Assembly: GCA_044868005.1 (NCBI GenBank)
Contig: JBIOVX010000215.1
Coordinates: 1-64,000, forward strand
Direction of reading: 5' to 3'
DNA: 64,000 nucleotides
DNA from: DATARR01 sp044868005
Lineage (GTDB): Bacteria; Acidobacteriota; Thermoanaerobaculia; Multivoradales; UBA5704
Within the stretch, counting starts at the first letter, position 1, and each line of letters opens with the position of its first letter. Below are positions 50,012 through 58,370 of the stretch, one piece after another. Both the position numbers and the translations under genes were made by a program. The notes under the pieces are model-generated. The model was not told the origin of the DNA. It saw only the letters and a list, made by a program, of their open reading frames with translations, and did not search any database.

Positions 50012-53000
50012 CTACCAGCCCGGCGAGATGAGGAAGCCGGTGACCCAGCTCTCCTTCGGCCGCTGGAACGGTTTCGCGTAGTAGAACTCCAGCACGGCAA
50101 AGCCTCCCAGCAGCATGCGCGCCGAGATGCCGGCGCTGAACACCGGCACGCGCTCGGTGGTATTCGTCTCGAAGATCAGCTTCGGCGTCTGGCCTTTCGT
50201 CCAGGCCGTCCCCGCGTCGACGAAGAAGTTGAGGTCCGTGGGCAGGAAGGGGGCGCGGATCAGGCCGTAGCCCTCGACCCCCAGCAGCGGCACCCGCACC
50301 TCGAGGTTCGCCACCGCGATCCGGCTGCCCACCAGACGGTTGATCTCACGGCAGGACTGCGTGTTGCCCGGCTCGGGGGTGCACTCCGAGAGCCCGATGT
50401 CGCCCAACTCGTAGCCGCGCACCAGCGTGGGATAGCCGACGTAGAGGGTGGACAGGCGGGGGCTCTCGGCGTCCCGGCCGTAACGGCCGTAGTGGAGGCC
50501 CCGCATGGCGAGAGTCACCGGCCGGAAGAAGAAATAGCGCCGGTAGTCCGCGGTCAGCGACTGGAACTCGAGATCGCCGAAGGTCGGCTCGATGCCCAAG
50601 CGGTAACGGCGGCCGCGCACCGGCGCCGTAAAGCCGAAGTAGCTGCTGTCGCCGACGAAGGAGAAAGTGCCCTGGTAGAGCTGGAGATCGCTCGGGGCCG
50701 GCAGGTCATCAGTGAAGCGGTCCACCACGGTGTTGCCGATGACCGCGACCTGCTCGAGCTCGTTCTTGAAGCCGATGCGGGTGATGCCCGCCGAGGCCTC
50801 CAGCCGCTGCGTGGTGGAGAACGGGTATTGCGTGATGAACTCCGCGCGGTCCTCGGTGATCGTCTGGCGGAGCTGCTGCACGATCGTCGCCTCCACCGGG
50901 GTGCCGTCGATCTCCACGGTGCCGTTGGTGACCGTGGTGAACGCCGTGATGTAGGGCAGGTGGCTGGCGGCGCCGCCCCATTGCAGGCGGCGGGCGAGGT
51001 TCAGGTAATAGCTCTGGAAGCCGAACTCGTTCAAGGCCCCCGACTGCCCCTGCACGGCGAAGCCGATCTCCCGCTGGCCGAGCTCGTCGCTGAAGATCGC
51101 CGCTATGTCGCCGCCGACGCCGGTGCCGTACGTGCTGCTGTAGCCGACGCCGATGGCCGGTCCGATCCAGTCGAGCTTGAAGCCGGGATGGTACGGCCGG
51201 ATCGCCGGCGGCTCGCCCGCCGGCTGCACCGGCAGCGACCGCTCGCGCAGGTACTCGGCGACGAGGCTGCGCGTCTCCGTCTTCTGCGGCGGCAGCAGGG
51301 CCGCCCGCGCCTCGGCGGCCTCGTCGCGGGCCGCCACCACCGGCTCGCCGCGCGCCGCCTCGCGACTCAGGGAGTGCACCTCGTACCGGTCGTTGTTGAA
51401 GATCGACACCAGGATTTCGCCGGTGCGGTCCGAGACCGACAACGCCGGCGAGAGCCGGGTGATGCCGGCGACACCGGTGGCCGCGCGGGTGACGCGGAAC
51501 AGCTCGCCGCTGCCGAGCGACAGCCGGTAGAGATCGCTGACGCCGGCGCGGTCGGAGAGGAAGTAGAGGTCTTCGCCGCCGGGGCCGAAGCGCGGGTTGA
51601 TCTGGGTGGAGCCCGCCATGGGAGCGACCACCTGCCGCGACTGGCCGCTCGCCACGTCCATCACCCAGATGCCGACGTCGCTGTATTGCCGGTTGGCCGG
51701 ATCGCCGCCGGTCCCGCGGTCGGAGACGTAGGCCAGGCTGCGGCCATCCGGAGACCATTCGGGCTGCAGCTCGGCGTAGGCGTCGTCGGTCACCCGCCGT
51801 GAGCGGCCGCTCTCCAGGTCGACCAGGAAGAGGTCCGTCCAACCGCCCACGGAGCCGGAAAGGGCGATGGAGCGGCCGTCCGGCGACCAGGCGGGATTCC
51901 ACAGCTGCCCGGCCTCGGGGATCCCGATCTTGCGCTCGATGCGGCGGGACTTGACGTTGAGGATCGCCAGCTCGTTGTCCCCCCGGGTCTGCACCACGAG
52001 GGCGAACTTCGTGCCGTCGGGCGACCAGGTGCCGGCCGAGTCGAGGAAACGCAGCGAATCGAGGTGCGCATCGGCATCGGCCGAGAACAGCCGGCCTTTG
52101 ATCTCGCCGGTCCTGGCGTCGGCGAGATAGAGGTCGAAGGTGAACAGGCTGCGCGTCGAGAAGACGGCGAATTGAGTGCCGTCCGGGCTGAGGACGGGCG
52201 AGACGTAGGTATCGATCGTCTTCTGTTCTTTCGGCACCAGGACCCGGCCGAGGACGGCGGGCGTCTGCCGGCCCTCGATCACCGGCCCATAGGCCTGGCG
52301 GATGGCCGCCTTCCAGTCCTCGGAGAACTGCTCGAGGTCGGAGGCCAGCACCTCCTGCAGCGCGCCTTCGACGCCCACCCGCGTGCCGCGGGCGAACAGC
52401 CGGCCGACGACCATGTCCCCCCACCGGCCGCCGACGTAGGCCCAGAAGGCGTGCCCCCAGCGATAGGGGAAGTAGCGCGGATCGCGGGACAGCTTCTCCA
52501 GATCGGGCAGCGAGTCGCGGGCCAGGGCGTCGCGCAGGTACATGGCCGTCTGCGGCGCGAAGCGGCCCAGCGAGAGGTACTCGGCCATGCCCTCGATGAA
52601 CCACAGGGGCAGGTCGACGGGCGCGGAGCGGGCAGCCGCCTCCGGCTGGGCCGTGCGCCGGTCCTGCAGGATGTCGTACTGGAAGACGTGCACCAGCTCG
52701 TGGCCGAGGACGTGGTCGGTGTCCTCGAAGTTGCCGGTGAAGGGCAGGACGACACGAGTGCGGAACCCCTCGGTGAAGCCGCCCGTACCCTCGCCGACGA
52801 GGCCGCGGGTGACCGTGGTCTGCTGGAAATCCGCCTGATCGGCGTAGAGGATGATGGTCTTCCGCTCGGAGAACTCGCGCCCGAAGATCTGTGACAGGCG
52901 CCCGTACCAGCGCTCCGCCATGCGGGCGGCCTCGCGCACCGCGGGCTCCTCCTCCGGGTAGAAATGGATGTCGAAATGCTCCGTCTTGAGCACCTGCCAA

Positions 53001-53131
53001 CGGAAATTCTCGTATGCGACCTTGTTGCGGCCGAAGTATTGGGCGGAGGCGTCACCGGGCAGACACGCCAGAGCAACGAGCGCGAGGACGAGCCGAAGTG
53101 CCGTCCGGGAGGGGGGGAGAGGACGGGCCAT
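50012..53131 (-). CDS. gluzincin-like protease / TolB propeller / outer-membrane barrel fusion
   Basis: A 1039-aa exported protein. A signal peptide ends GDASAQ. Residues about 30-270 are a peptidase-MA-like domain with HELVHVFQYD (HExxH zinc motif) and WFIEGMAEYLS (third-ligand Glu). Residues about 290-620 are a TolB-type propeller (LSPDGTQFAVFS, WSPDGTKFALVV, WSPDGRSIALSG). The C-terminal 350 residues have the alternating strands of an Omp85/BamA-like barrel (YVGYPTLVRGYELGDIG, VANLEVRVPLLG, NFFVDAGTAW), ending FLISPGW. ATG 53131 has AAAGGAGGT just upstream. It is probably an outer-membrane protease or assembly factor. Confidence 0.85.
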   Translation of the reverse strand: MARPLPPSRTALRLVLALVALACLPGDASAQYFGRNKVAYENFRWQVLKTEHFDIHFYPEEEPAVREAARMAERWYGRLSQIFGREFSERKTIILYADQADFQQTTVTRGLVGEGTGGFTEGFRTRVVLPFTGNFEDTDHVLGHELVHVFQYDILQDRRTAQPEAAARSAPVDLPLWFIEGMAEYLSLGRFAPQTAMYLRDALARDSLPDLEKLSRDPRYFPYRWGHAFWAYVGGRWGDMVVGRLFARGTRVGVEGALQEVLASDLEQFSEDWKAAIRQAYGPVIEGRQTPAVLGRVLVPKEQKTIDTYVSPVLSPDGTQFAVFSTRSLFTFDLYLADARTGEIKGRLFSADADAHLDSLRFLDSAGTWSPDGTKFALVVQTRGDNELAILNVKSRRIERKIGIPEAGQLWNPAWSPDGRSIALSGSVGGWTDLFLVDLESGRSRRVTDDAYAELQPEWSPDGRSLAYVSDRGTGGDPANRQYSDVGIWVMDVASGQSRQVVAPMAGSTQINPRFGPGGEDLYFLSDRAGVSDLYRLSLGSGELFRVTRAATGVAGITRLSPALSVSDRTGEILVSIFNNDRYEVHSLSREAARGEPVVAARDEAAEARAALLPPQKTETRSLVAEYLRERSLPVQPAGEPPAIRPYHPGFKLDWIGPAIGVGYSSTYGTGVGGDIAAIFSDELGQREIGFAVQGQSGALNEFGFQSYYLNLARRLQWGGAASHLPYITAFTTVTNGTVEIDGTPVEATIVQQLRQTITEDRAEFITQYPFSTTQRLEASAGITRIGFKNELEQVAVIGNTVVDRFTDDLPAPSDLQLYQGTFSFVGDSSYFGFTAPVRGRRYRLGIEPTFGDLEFQSLTADYRRYFFFRPVTLAMRGLHYGRYGRDAESPRLSTLYVGYPTLVRGYELGDIGLSECTPEPGNTQSCREINRLVGSRIAVANLEVRVPLLGVEGYGLIRAPFLPTDLNFFVDAGTAWTKGQTPKLIFETNTTERVPVFSAGISARMLLGGFAVLEFYYAKPFQRPKESWVTGFLISPGW

Positions 53132-53270
53132 GGGACCTCCTTTGCCTGATCGGGAGAAGACCGCGCCGGATCGACTGCGGGACTTCACGGCACCGGTGAC
53201 CTCCCCCGACCGTCCGGCATTCAAAACCGGTGCCTCGGACCTTACTATCTTAGCGCGAACTCCTCGCGTC

Positions 53271-54815
53271 TCAGGAAGGCCGGGGAGATGAAGGTCCGGA
53301 GACGACCGCCGCATCCACCGGGCTCTTCCTTGCGAACAGCCGCTTCGCCGCGAGCCGCGCGTGGTCCAGCTCGGCGAGCGCCCACAGCTTCAAACCCTTG
53401 GCGACCATGCGGAACGGCGCGAACTGGAGGTCGAAGAGCGCCTTGACCCGCCGGCCGTCGTTGCGCCTCCCCGCTTCGCCGGCGGCCCGGCGGGCCAGCG
53501 CGATCGCTTTGAACCGGCGGTTGTAGATCCGCATCAGGTGATAGCTGAAGAAGGCGGGCTTGGGGCCCAGGACGGGCATCCAGTGAAATTTGCCGAACAC
53601 GCGGTAGGCCGGAATGACCACGAAGATGTAGTACTGCGCCGTCTCGATGAGGAACGAGGCCGAGAGCAGGTCGTGCTCCCCCATGTAGAAGTACTTGTCC
53701 TTGTAGATCGCCTGGAAGAAGCGGTGGTAAGAGCGGATGAAGGTCTCGTTGTGCTCGGCGATACGGGCGGCGACGTCCTCCCCCGCCGTCTGCGCCTTGA
53801 CGATCTCCACCGTCGCCTCGACGGAGAAGGAGGCGTGGTCCAGCCCCGGCGAATAGTAGGGATCGATAAACGCCGCCGCGTCCCCCATCAGCGCCCAGCC
53901 GTCGCCCATGTACTGGCGGGTGAAATAGGCCAGGTTGGAGTAGGTCCGCAGGTCGTCCGCCTTCATCCGAGCGCCCGCCAGCAGCTCGGCCGCCGGGGGA
54001 ATGGCGTGCAGAAACCGCAGGTACTCGCTCGCCAGATTCTCGCCCCGGTCGAGATGGACCAGACGCATGTCGAAGACGATGCCGACGCTGGTCTCGCCGT
54101 TGCCCAGGGGGATGAACCAGACCCAGTAGCCGAAACCCAGGTAGTGGTTGGTGGCCAGCCGGCGGGAGGAGACGTTGCCGCTGGAGAAGGAAAGCGGACC
54201 GCGGGCGGCCACGTCGTCGAGGTGGCGCACGCCCTCCCAGCGGCACCAGATGGCCGCCGTGGGATGCTCGTGGTTGCGCTCGATCAGCCCCAGCCGCTTG
54301 CCGAGGAAGGTGGCGCGGCCCGTGGCGTCGAGCACCCAACGGCAGCCGATGGTCTCCGTCTCTCCGTTCCGTTCGAAGGTGACGCGGTGGTCGAAAGTCC
54401 CCAGCTCGACCTCCCGCACCCGCGCCGGCCGCAAGAGCTCGGTGCCCTCGGCCACCGCGGTCGCCAGCAGGTGCTCGTCGAGAGTGTCGCGGCGGAGCTG
54501 GAAGGAAGGAACGGTGCTGCGCTGGAAGGCGCCGGCCTCGCTCGCCTCGGCATGGCACCCCACCTTCTCGTTGTGGAACCAGTAGCGAAACCCCTCCTTG
54601 GGCAGATGCTCGTTCTCGAGATGCTGCCACATCGCCAGCCGCCGGGTGAGGAACATCCCCGACATCTCGGTCGTCGCCTCCCCCACCTTGGCGTCGAAGG
54701 CCACGGCCCGCTCGACGATCAGGACGGAGAGGTCCGGCCGGTCCCGCCGCAGCAGGATGGCCGCCGAGGCGCCGCTGAAGGCGCCGCCGAGGATGACGAT
54801 GTCGTACGTCTTCAT
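53271..54815 (-). CDS. flavin-dependent halogenase-like FAD oxidoreductase
   Basis: A 514-aa flavoprotein. GGAFSGASAAILL is the N-terminal FAD loop, KVGEATTE follows, and the halogenase signature WxWxIP is present as WVWFIP. GDAAAFIDPYYSPGLD closes the FAD site. A Lys in LPKEGFRYWF may stand for the catalytic lysine. Relatives chlorinate or brominate aromatic or carrier-bound substrates, though some are monooxygenases. No carrier or reductase gene is adjacent. It lies 139 bases upstream of the protease-barrel gene on the same strand. Confidence 0.8.
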   Translation of the reverse strand: MKTYDIVILGGAFSGASAAILLRRDRPDLSVLIVERAVAFDAKVGEATTEMSGMFLTRRLAMWQHLENEHLPKEGFRYWFHNEKVGCHAEASEAGAFQRSTVPSFQLRRDTLDEHLLATAVAEGTELLRPARVREVELGTFDHRVTFERNGETETIGCRWVLDATGRATFLGKRLGLIERNHEHPTAAIWCRWEGVRHLDDVAARGPLSFSSGNVSSRRLATNHYLGFGYWVWFIPLGNGETSVGIVFDMRLVHLDRGENLASEYLRFLHAIPPAAELLAGARMKADDLRTYSNLAYFTRQYMGDGWALMGDAAAFIDPYYSPGLDHASFSVEATVEIVKAQTAGEDVAARIAEHNETFIRSYHRFFQAIYKDKYFYMGEHDLLSASFLIETAQYYIFVVIPAYRVFGKFHWMPVLGPKPAFFSYHLMRIYNRRFKAIALARRAAGEAGRRNDGRRVKALFDLQFAPFRMVAKGLKLWALAELDHARLAAKRLFARKSPVDAAVVSGPSSPRPS

Positions 54816-54861
54816 GGGGTGGAGTTTAACAGTTGTAGAGCGCCTCGGTTTTCACCGTCCC

Positions 54862-55284
54862 CTACTCCCGCGGGATCGGCGCCGCGCGTTCCCGCTTGCG
54901 CTGGCTGCGGCGGCGCTTCTGCTCCAGCCGTCGCGCCCTGGCGGCCCGCGACGGCCGGGTCTTCTTGCGCGGCGCCTCCTCGCGCAGGCTCTCCCGCAGC
55001 AGCTCGGCGAAGCGTTCGACGGCCGCCTCGCGGTTCGCCGCCTGGGTGCGATGCTTCTGGGCCGTGACCTGGAGGACGCCGTCCTTGGTGATGCGCGTCG
55101 CCAGGCGCTGCCGCAGCCGGTCCTTCTGCTCCGCGGAGAGGCTCGGCGAGCCGGCGAGATCGAAGCGCAGCGTCACCCGCGTCTCCAGCTTGTTGACGTT
55201 CTGTCCCCCGGGGCCGCCGCTGCGGGAGGTGAGGAAGGAAACCTCCTCGTCGGCAATGTCGAGACCTTCGGTGATCGGGATCAT
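54862..55284 (-). CDS. arfB: ArfB-like peptidyl-tRNA hydrolase (release-factor homologue)
   Basis: A 140-aa rescue factor. SGGPGGQNVNKLETRV contains the GGQ motif that hydrolyses peptidyl-tRNA on stalled ribosomes. The basic tail (RPSRAARARRLEQKRRRSQRKRER) would enter the mRNA channel. Start ATG 55284 is supported by the N-terminal LDIADEEVSFLTSRSGG form of the family; the longer ORF is noise. It is divergent from the sugar dehydrogenase gene, with starts 51 bases apart. Confidence 0.92.
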   Translation of the reverse strand: MIPITEGLDIADEEVSFLTSRSGGPGGQNVNKLETRVTLRFDLAGSPSLSAEQKDRLRQRLATRITKDGVLQVTAQKHRTQAANREAAVERFAELLRESLREEAPRKKTRPSRAARARRLEQKRRRSQRKRERAAPIPRE

Positions 55285-55335
55285 GTATTCAACTTTGAGG
55301 ATAAGATTCAGGGCGTCACGGAAGGAGACTCCATC

Positions 55336-57279
55336 ATGCACCGGCATCTTCTCCGATTTCTCGGCACCGCGCTCCTCCTGCTGATCTCCCTCCCCTCCTC
55401 CTCGGCCCTCCTCTCCGATCCCGAGCTCGCCAAGGCTCCCTTCACCACCTCCGGCCCCGTGCAAGGCGTGAGCCTCGAAGTGATCGCGGGCAACCTGGGA
55501 TCGCTGACCGGCGTCACCCACGCGGGCGACGGCCGGCTGTTCCTCACGCTGCGCGACGGCCGCATCATGATCTTCGAGAACGGAGCGCTGCGCCCGCAGC
55601 CGTTCCTGGACATCCGCGGCCAGACCACGACCGACGGCGAGCGCGGTTTGCTCTCGACGGCGTTCCACCCCCGTTACGCCGAGACCGGCTTCTTCTTCAT
55701 CAACTATACGAACAACTCGGGCGACACCGTCATCGCCCGCTATCACGTGTCGGGCGATCCCAACCGCGTCGATACGGCGAGCGCGCGGACGCTGCTTGTC
55801 ATCGGTCAGCCTTTTTCGAATCACAACGGCGGCCAGGTCCAGTTCGGGCCGGACGGCTTCCTCTACATCGGCATGGGAGACGGCGGCGCGGCCTTCGATC
55901 CGGACTGCCGGGCGCAGAAGGGGAACGACCTCCTGGGCAAGATGCTGCGCATCGACGTCGATCAGAACGTCGATTCACCGCCCTTCTATGGCATCCCGGC
56001 CTCCAATCCCTTCCGCGGGCCGGGCGATCCACGGGACGAGGTGTGGGCGAGCGGCTTCCGCAATCCCTGGCGCTTCACCTTCGACCGGCAGACCGGCGAC
56101 CTGTGGATCGGCGACGTGGGCCAGGGCCAGCGCGAGGAGATCGACTTTCAGCCGGCCGCCTCGCAGGGCGGCGAGAACTATGGCTGGAAGGTGATGGAGG
56201 GCACTCTCTGCTCCTCGAGCGACGCCTGCCCGGCCGGGACGCCGGCGTGCAACTCCTCGGCCTTTACGCCGCCGGTGCTCGAGTACGGCCACAGTCCCGG
56301 CTGCTCGGTGACGGGAGGTTTCGTCTACCGCGGCGCGTTGGCGCAGCTCCGCGGCGCCTACGTGTTCGGCGACTTCTGCAGCGGCGAGATCTGGGCCGCC
56401 TTCCGGCAGGGCCAGGGCTTCACCGTGCGCATCTTCGCCGGACGGGCCTCGGGGCTCACGTCCTTTGGGGAAGACTCGTCCGGCGAGCTCTACGCCGTGA
56501 CGATCAACGGTCAGCTCTTCCGCTTCTCCGGCGAGTCGGCTCCCGCGCGGGCGGAGACCGTCGGGCTCTTCGACCCGGTAGCCTCCAAGTTCCAGTTCAA
56601 GAGCGCCAACACCGCCGCGGCCAAGGTCACCATCATCCGCTTCGGCCCACGCCGCAGCGGCTGGGTGCCGCTCGCCGGCGACTGGGACGGCGACGGCCGG
56701 ACGACGGTGGGCTTCTACGATCCGACGACGGCCATCTTCCGGCTCAAGAACTCCACGCCCGGAGGCGCCTCGGACGTCATCTTTCAGGTGGACGCCCCCT
56801 CCGCCAACGTCACTCCGGTGGCCGGCGACTGGAACGGCGACGGCCGGGACACCGTCGGCCTCTACGACCGGAATACCGGCACCTTCCATCTCAAGAACGC
56901 CAACGACGGCTCCGGCTTCGATCTCGACCTCGAGGCCGGTTCGGCAGGAGCGCCTCTGGTCCCCATCGCGGGCGACTGGGACGGCAACGGCGCGGACACC
57001 GTCGGCCTCTTCGATCCCGCCGAGTCGGTCTTCGTGCTCGTCAGCTCCTTCACGGGCGGCGGCGGACCGGACGTGCAGGTCCAGTTCGGACCGCGCGGCC
57101 GGGGCTCGCTGCCGGTGGCGGGAGACTGGGACGGCGACGGCCGGGACGGCATCGGCGTCTACGATCCGGCCGCCGCCGTCTTCCGCCTGAAGAACGTGCT
57201 CGCCGCGGGGAGCCCCGACGCCGTGTTCCGCTTCGGACCCCGGCGCGGCGGCTGGAAGCCCCTGGCCGGCTCCTGGTGA
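55336..57279 (+). CDS. secreted aldose/sorbosone dehydrogenase with FG-GAP-like repeats
   Basis: A 647-aa exported protein. After a signal peptide, residues about 35-390 are a PQQ-dependent glucose/sorbosone dehydrogenase propeller (NHNGGQVQFGPDGFLYIGMGDGG, GFRNPWRFTFDRQTGDLWIGDVGQ, GGFVYRG). The last 240 residues hold about five FG-GAP-like units around GDWDGDGRxTVG, spaced roughly 45-50 aa, likely calcium-binding. The catalytic His/Arg/PQQ ligands were not verified one by one. GAAGGAGA precedes ATG 55336. A hairpin terminator follows. Confidence 0.87.
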   Translation: MHRHLLRFLGTALLLLISLPSSSALLSDPELAKAPFTTSGPVQGVSLEVIAGNLGSLTGVTHAGDGRLFLTLRDGRIMIFENGALRPQPFLDIRGQTTTDGERGLLSTAFHPRYAETGFFFINYTNNSGDTVIARYHVSGDPNRVDTASARTLLVIGQPFSNHNGGQVQFGPDGFLYIGMGDGGAAFDPDCRAQKGNDLLGKMLRIDVDQNVDSPPFYGIPASNPFRGPGDPRDEVWASGFRNPWRFTFDRQTGDLWIGDVGQGQREEIDFQPAASQGGENYGWKVMEGTLCSSSDACPAGTPACNSSAFTPPVLEYGHSPGCSVTGGFVYRGALAQLRGAYVFGDFCSGEIWAAFRQGQGFTVRIFAGRASGLTSFGEDSSGELYAVTINGQLFRFSGESAPARAETVGLFDPVASKFQFKSANTAAAKVTIIRFGPRRSGWVPLAGDWDGDGRTTVGFYDPTTAIFRLKNSTPGGASDVIFQVDAPSANVTPVAGDWNGDGRDTVGLYDRNTGTFHLKNANDGSGFDLDLEAGSAGAPLVPIAGDWDGNGADTVGLFDPAESVFVLVSSFTGGGGPDVQVQFGPRGRGSLPVAGDWDGDGRDGIGVYDPAAAVFRLKNVLAAGSPDAVFRFGPRRGGWKPLAGSW

Positions 57280-57289
57280 GATCCTTTAG

Positions 57290-57320
57290 GGGCGGCCCTA
57301 TGTGGCCGCCCTGTTCTTCT
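57290..57320 (+). terminator. Rho-independent terminator after the sugar dehydrogenase
   Basis: A perfect 8-bp stem, GGGCGGCC (57290-57297) with GGCCGCCC (57304-57311), around a 6-base loop. It is followed by the T-rich TGTTCTTCTT. It lies 11 bases after the stop codon. Confidence 0.6.
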
Positions 57321-57356
57321 TCGTTTCCGGCACGCAAGCTGCAGTGAAACAGCGGC

Positions 57357-58343
57357 GTGCGAGAGTGGAGCCGTTTACCGTGCATCCTGATGCTCCTCGG
57401 CCTGGCATTTTCAGGCTGCGGGGGCGGTAACGCCGACACCACCCACCCGGTGCCCGGCACGCCGCATCCGCGCGAGCCGGGCTCGGGAGGCGCCGTCCGC
57501 GCCGAGATGAAGGGCGTCAACCTGCGCATCGATCCATGGACGGTGATGGAGGTGCGCTGGCTGCACGGCGAGCTGGTGCCGACCGACGAGAACAAGCCGC
57601 CCTGGTTCGACGAGCCGAGCACCTTCAAGGTCAAGATCGACGCCGGCGAGGTCGCGCTCTCTCCGGAGAGCATGAGCGCGCTGATGAACAACTACGTCTT
57701 CAACTATCCCAACGCGCCGATCAGCGACGTCAAGATCGAGATCCACGACGGCAAGCTCCGCCAGTCCGCCACCCTGAACAGGAAGGTCAAGATCCACACC
57801 ACAATCGAAGGCGATCTGTCGGTGACTCCGGAGGGGGACATCCGCCTGCATCCCACGTCTATCAAGGCCGGGGATCTGCCGGTGAAAGGCCTGCTCGACC
57901 TTCTGGACATCGAGCTCTCGGAGATGATCAAACCCATCGAAGCGCGTGGCGTGCGGGTCGTCGAGAACGACTTGATCCTCGATCCCGAGCGGGTGACGCC
58001 TCCCCCCAAGATCGTCGGCCGGGTGACCGCGGTGCGCATCGAGGGGAATCGCATCGTCCAGGTCTTCGGCGGCGGCGCGGACAAGGGATCTCTGAAGCCG
58101 CCCGTCAAGGCGGATCACTACATGTTCTACCGCGGCGGCGAGCTGAGCTTCGGCAAGATGACGATGCACAGCGCCGATCTCCAGATCGTCGACGCGGACC
58201 CGAAGGATCCCTTCAATTTCTTCCTTACCAAGTACAACCAGCAACTGGTGGCCGGCTACTCGCGCAGCATGCCCGACAAGGGGCTGGTGGTCTTCATGCC
58301 CGATTTCGAGCAGTCCGGCGGCGAGAAGCTGGCGGCGCGCTAA
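57357..58343 (+). CDS. lipoprotein of unknown function (LmeA/DUF2993-like beta protein)
   Basis: A 328-aa exported protein. LGLAFSGC is a lipobox, so Cys21 is probably acylated. A short Gly/Pro linker follows, then a long beta-rich body with repeated amphipathic strands (FKVKIDAGEVALSPESMSALMNNYVF, VKIEIHDGKLRQSATLNRKVKI, IRLHPTSIKAGDLPVKGLLDL). The pattern is reminiscent of lipid-binding LmeA/DUF2993 tubular folds, but this is a resemblance only. It starts at GTG 57357. The amidohydrolase gene follows after 27 bases on the same strand. Confidence 0.6.
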   Translation: MREWSRLPCILMLLGLAFSGCGGGNADTTHPVPGTPHPREPGSGGAVRAEMKGVNLRIDPWTVMEVRWLHGELVPTDENKPPWFDEPSTFKVKIDAGEVALSPESMSALMNNYVFNYPNAPISDVKIEIHDGKLRQSATLNRKVKIHTTIEGDLSVTPEGDIRLHPTSIKAGDLPVKGLLDLLDIELSEMIKPIEARGVRVVENDLILDPERVTPPPKIVGRVTAVRIEGNRIVQVFGGGADKGSLKPPVKADHYMFYRGGELSFGKMTMHSADLQIVDADPKDPFNFFLTKYNQQLVAGYSRSMPDKGLVVFMPDFEQSGGEKLAAR

Positions 58344-58370
58344 AATCCCCAGATCTTTTGAGGAGATCCC

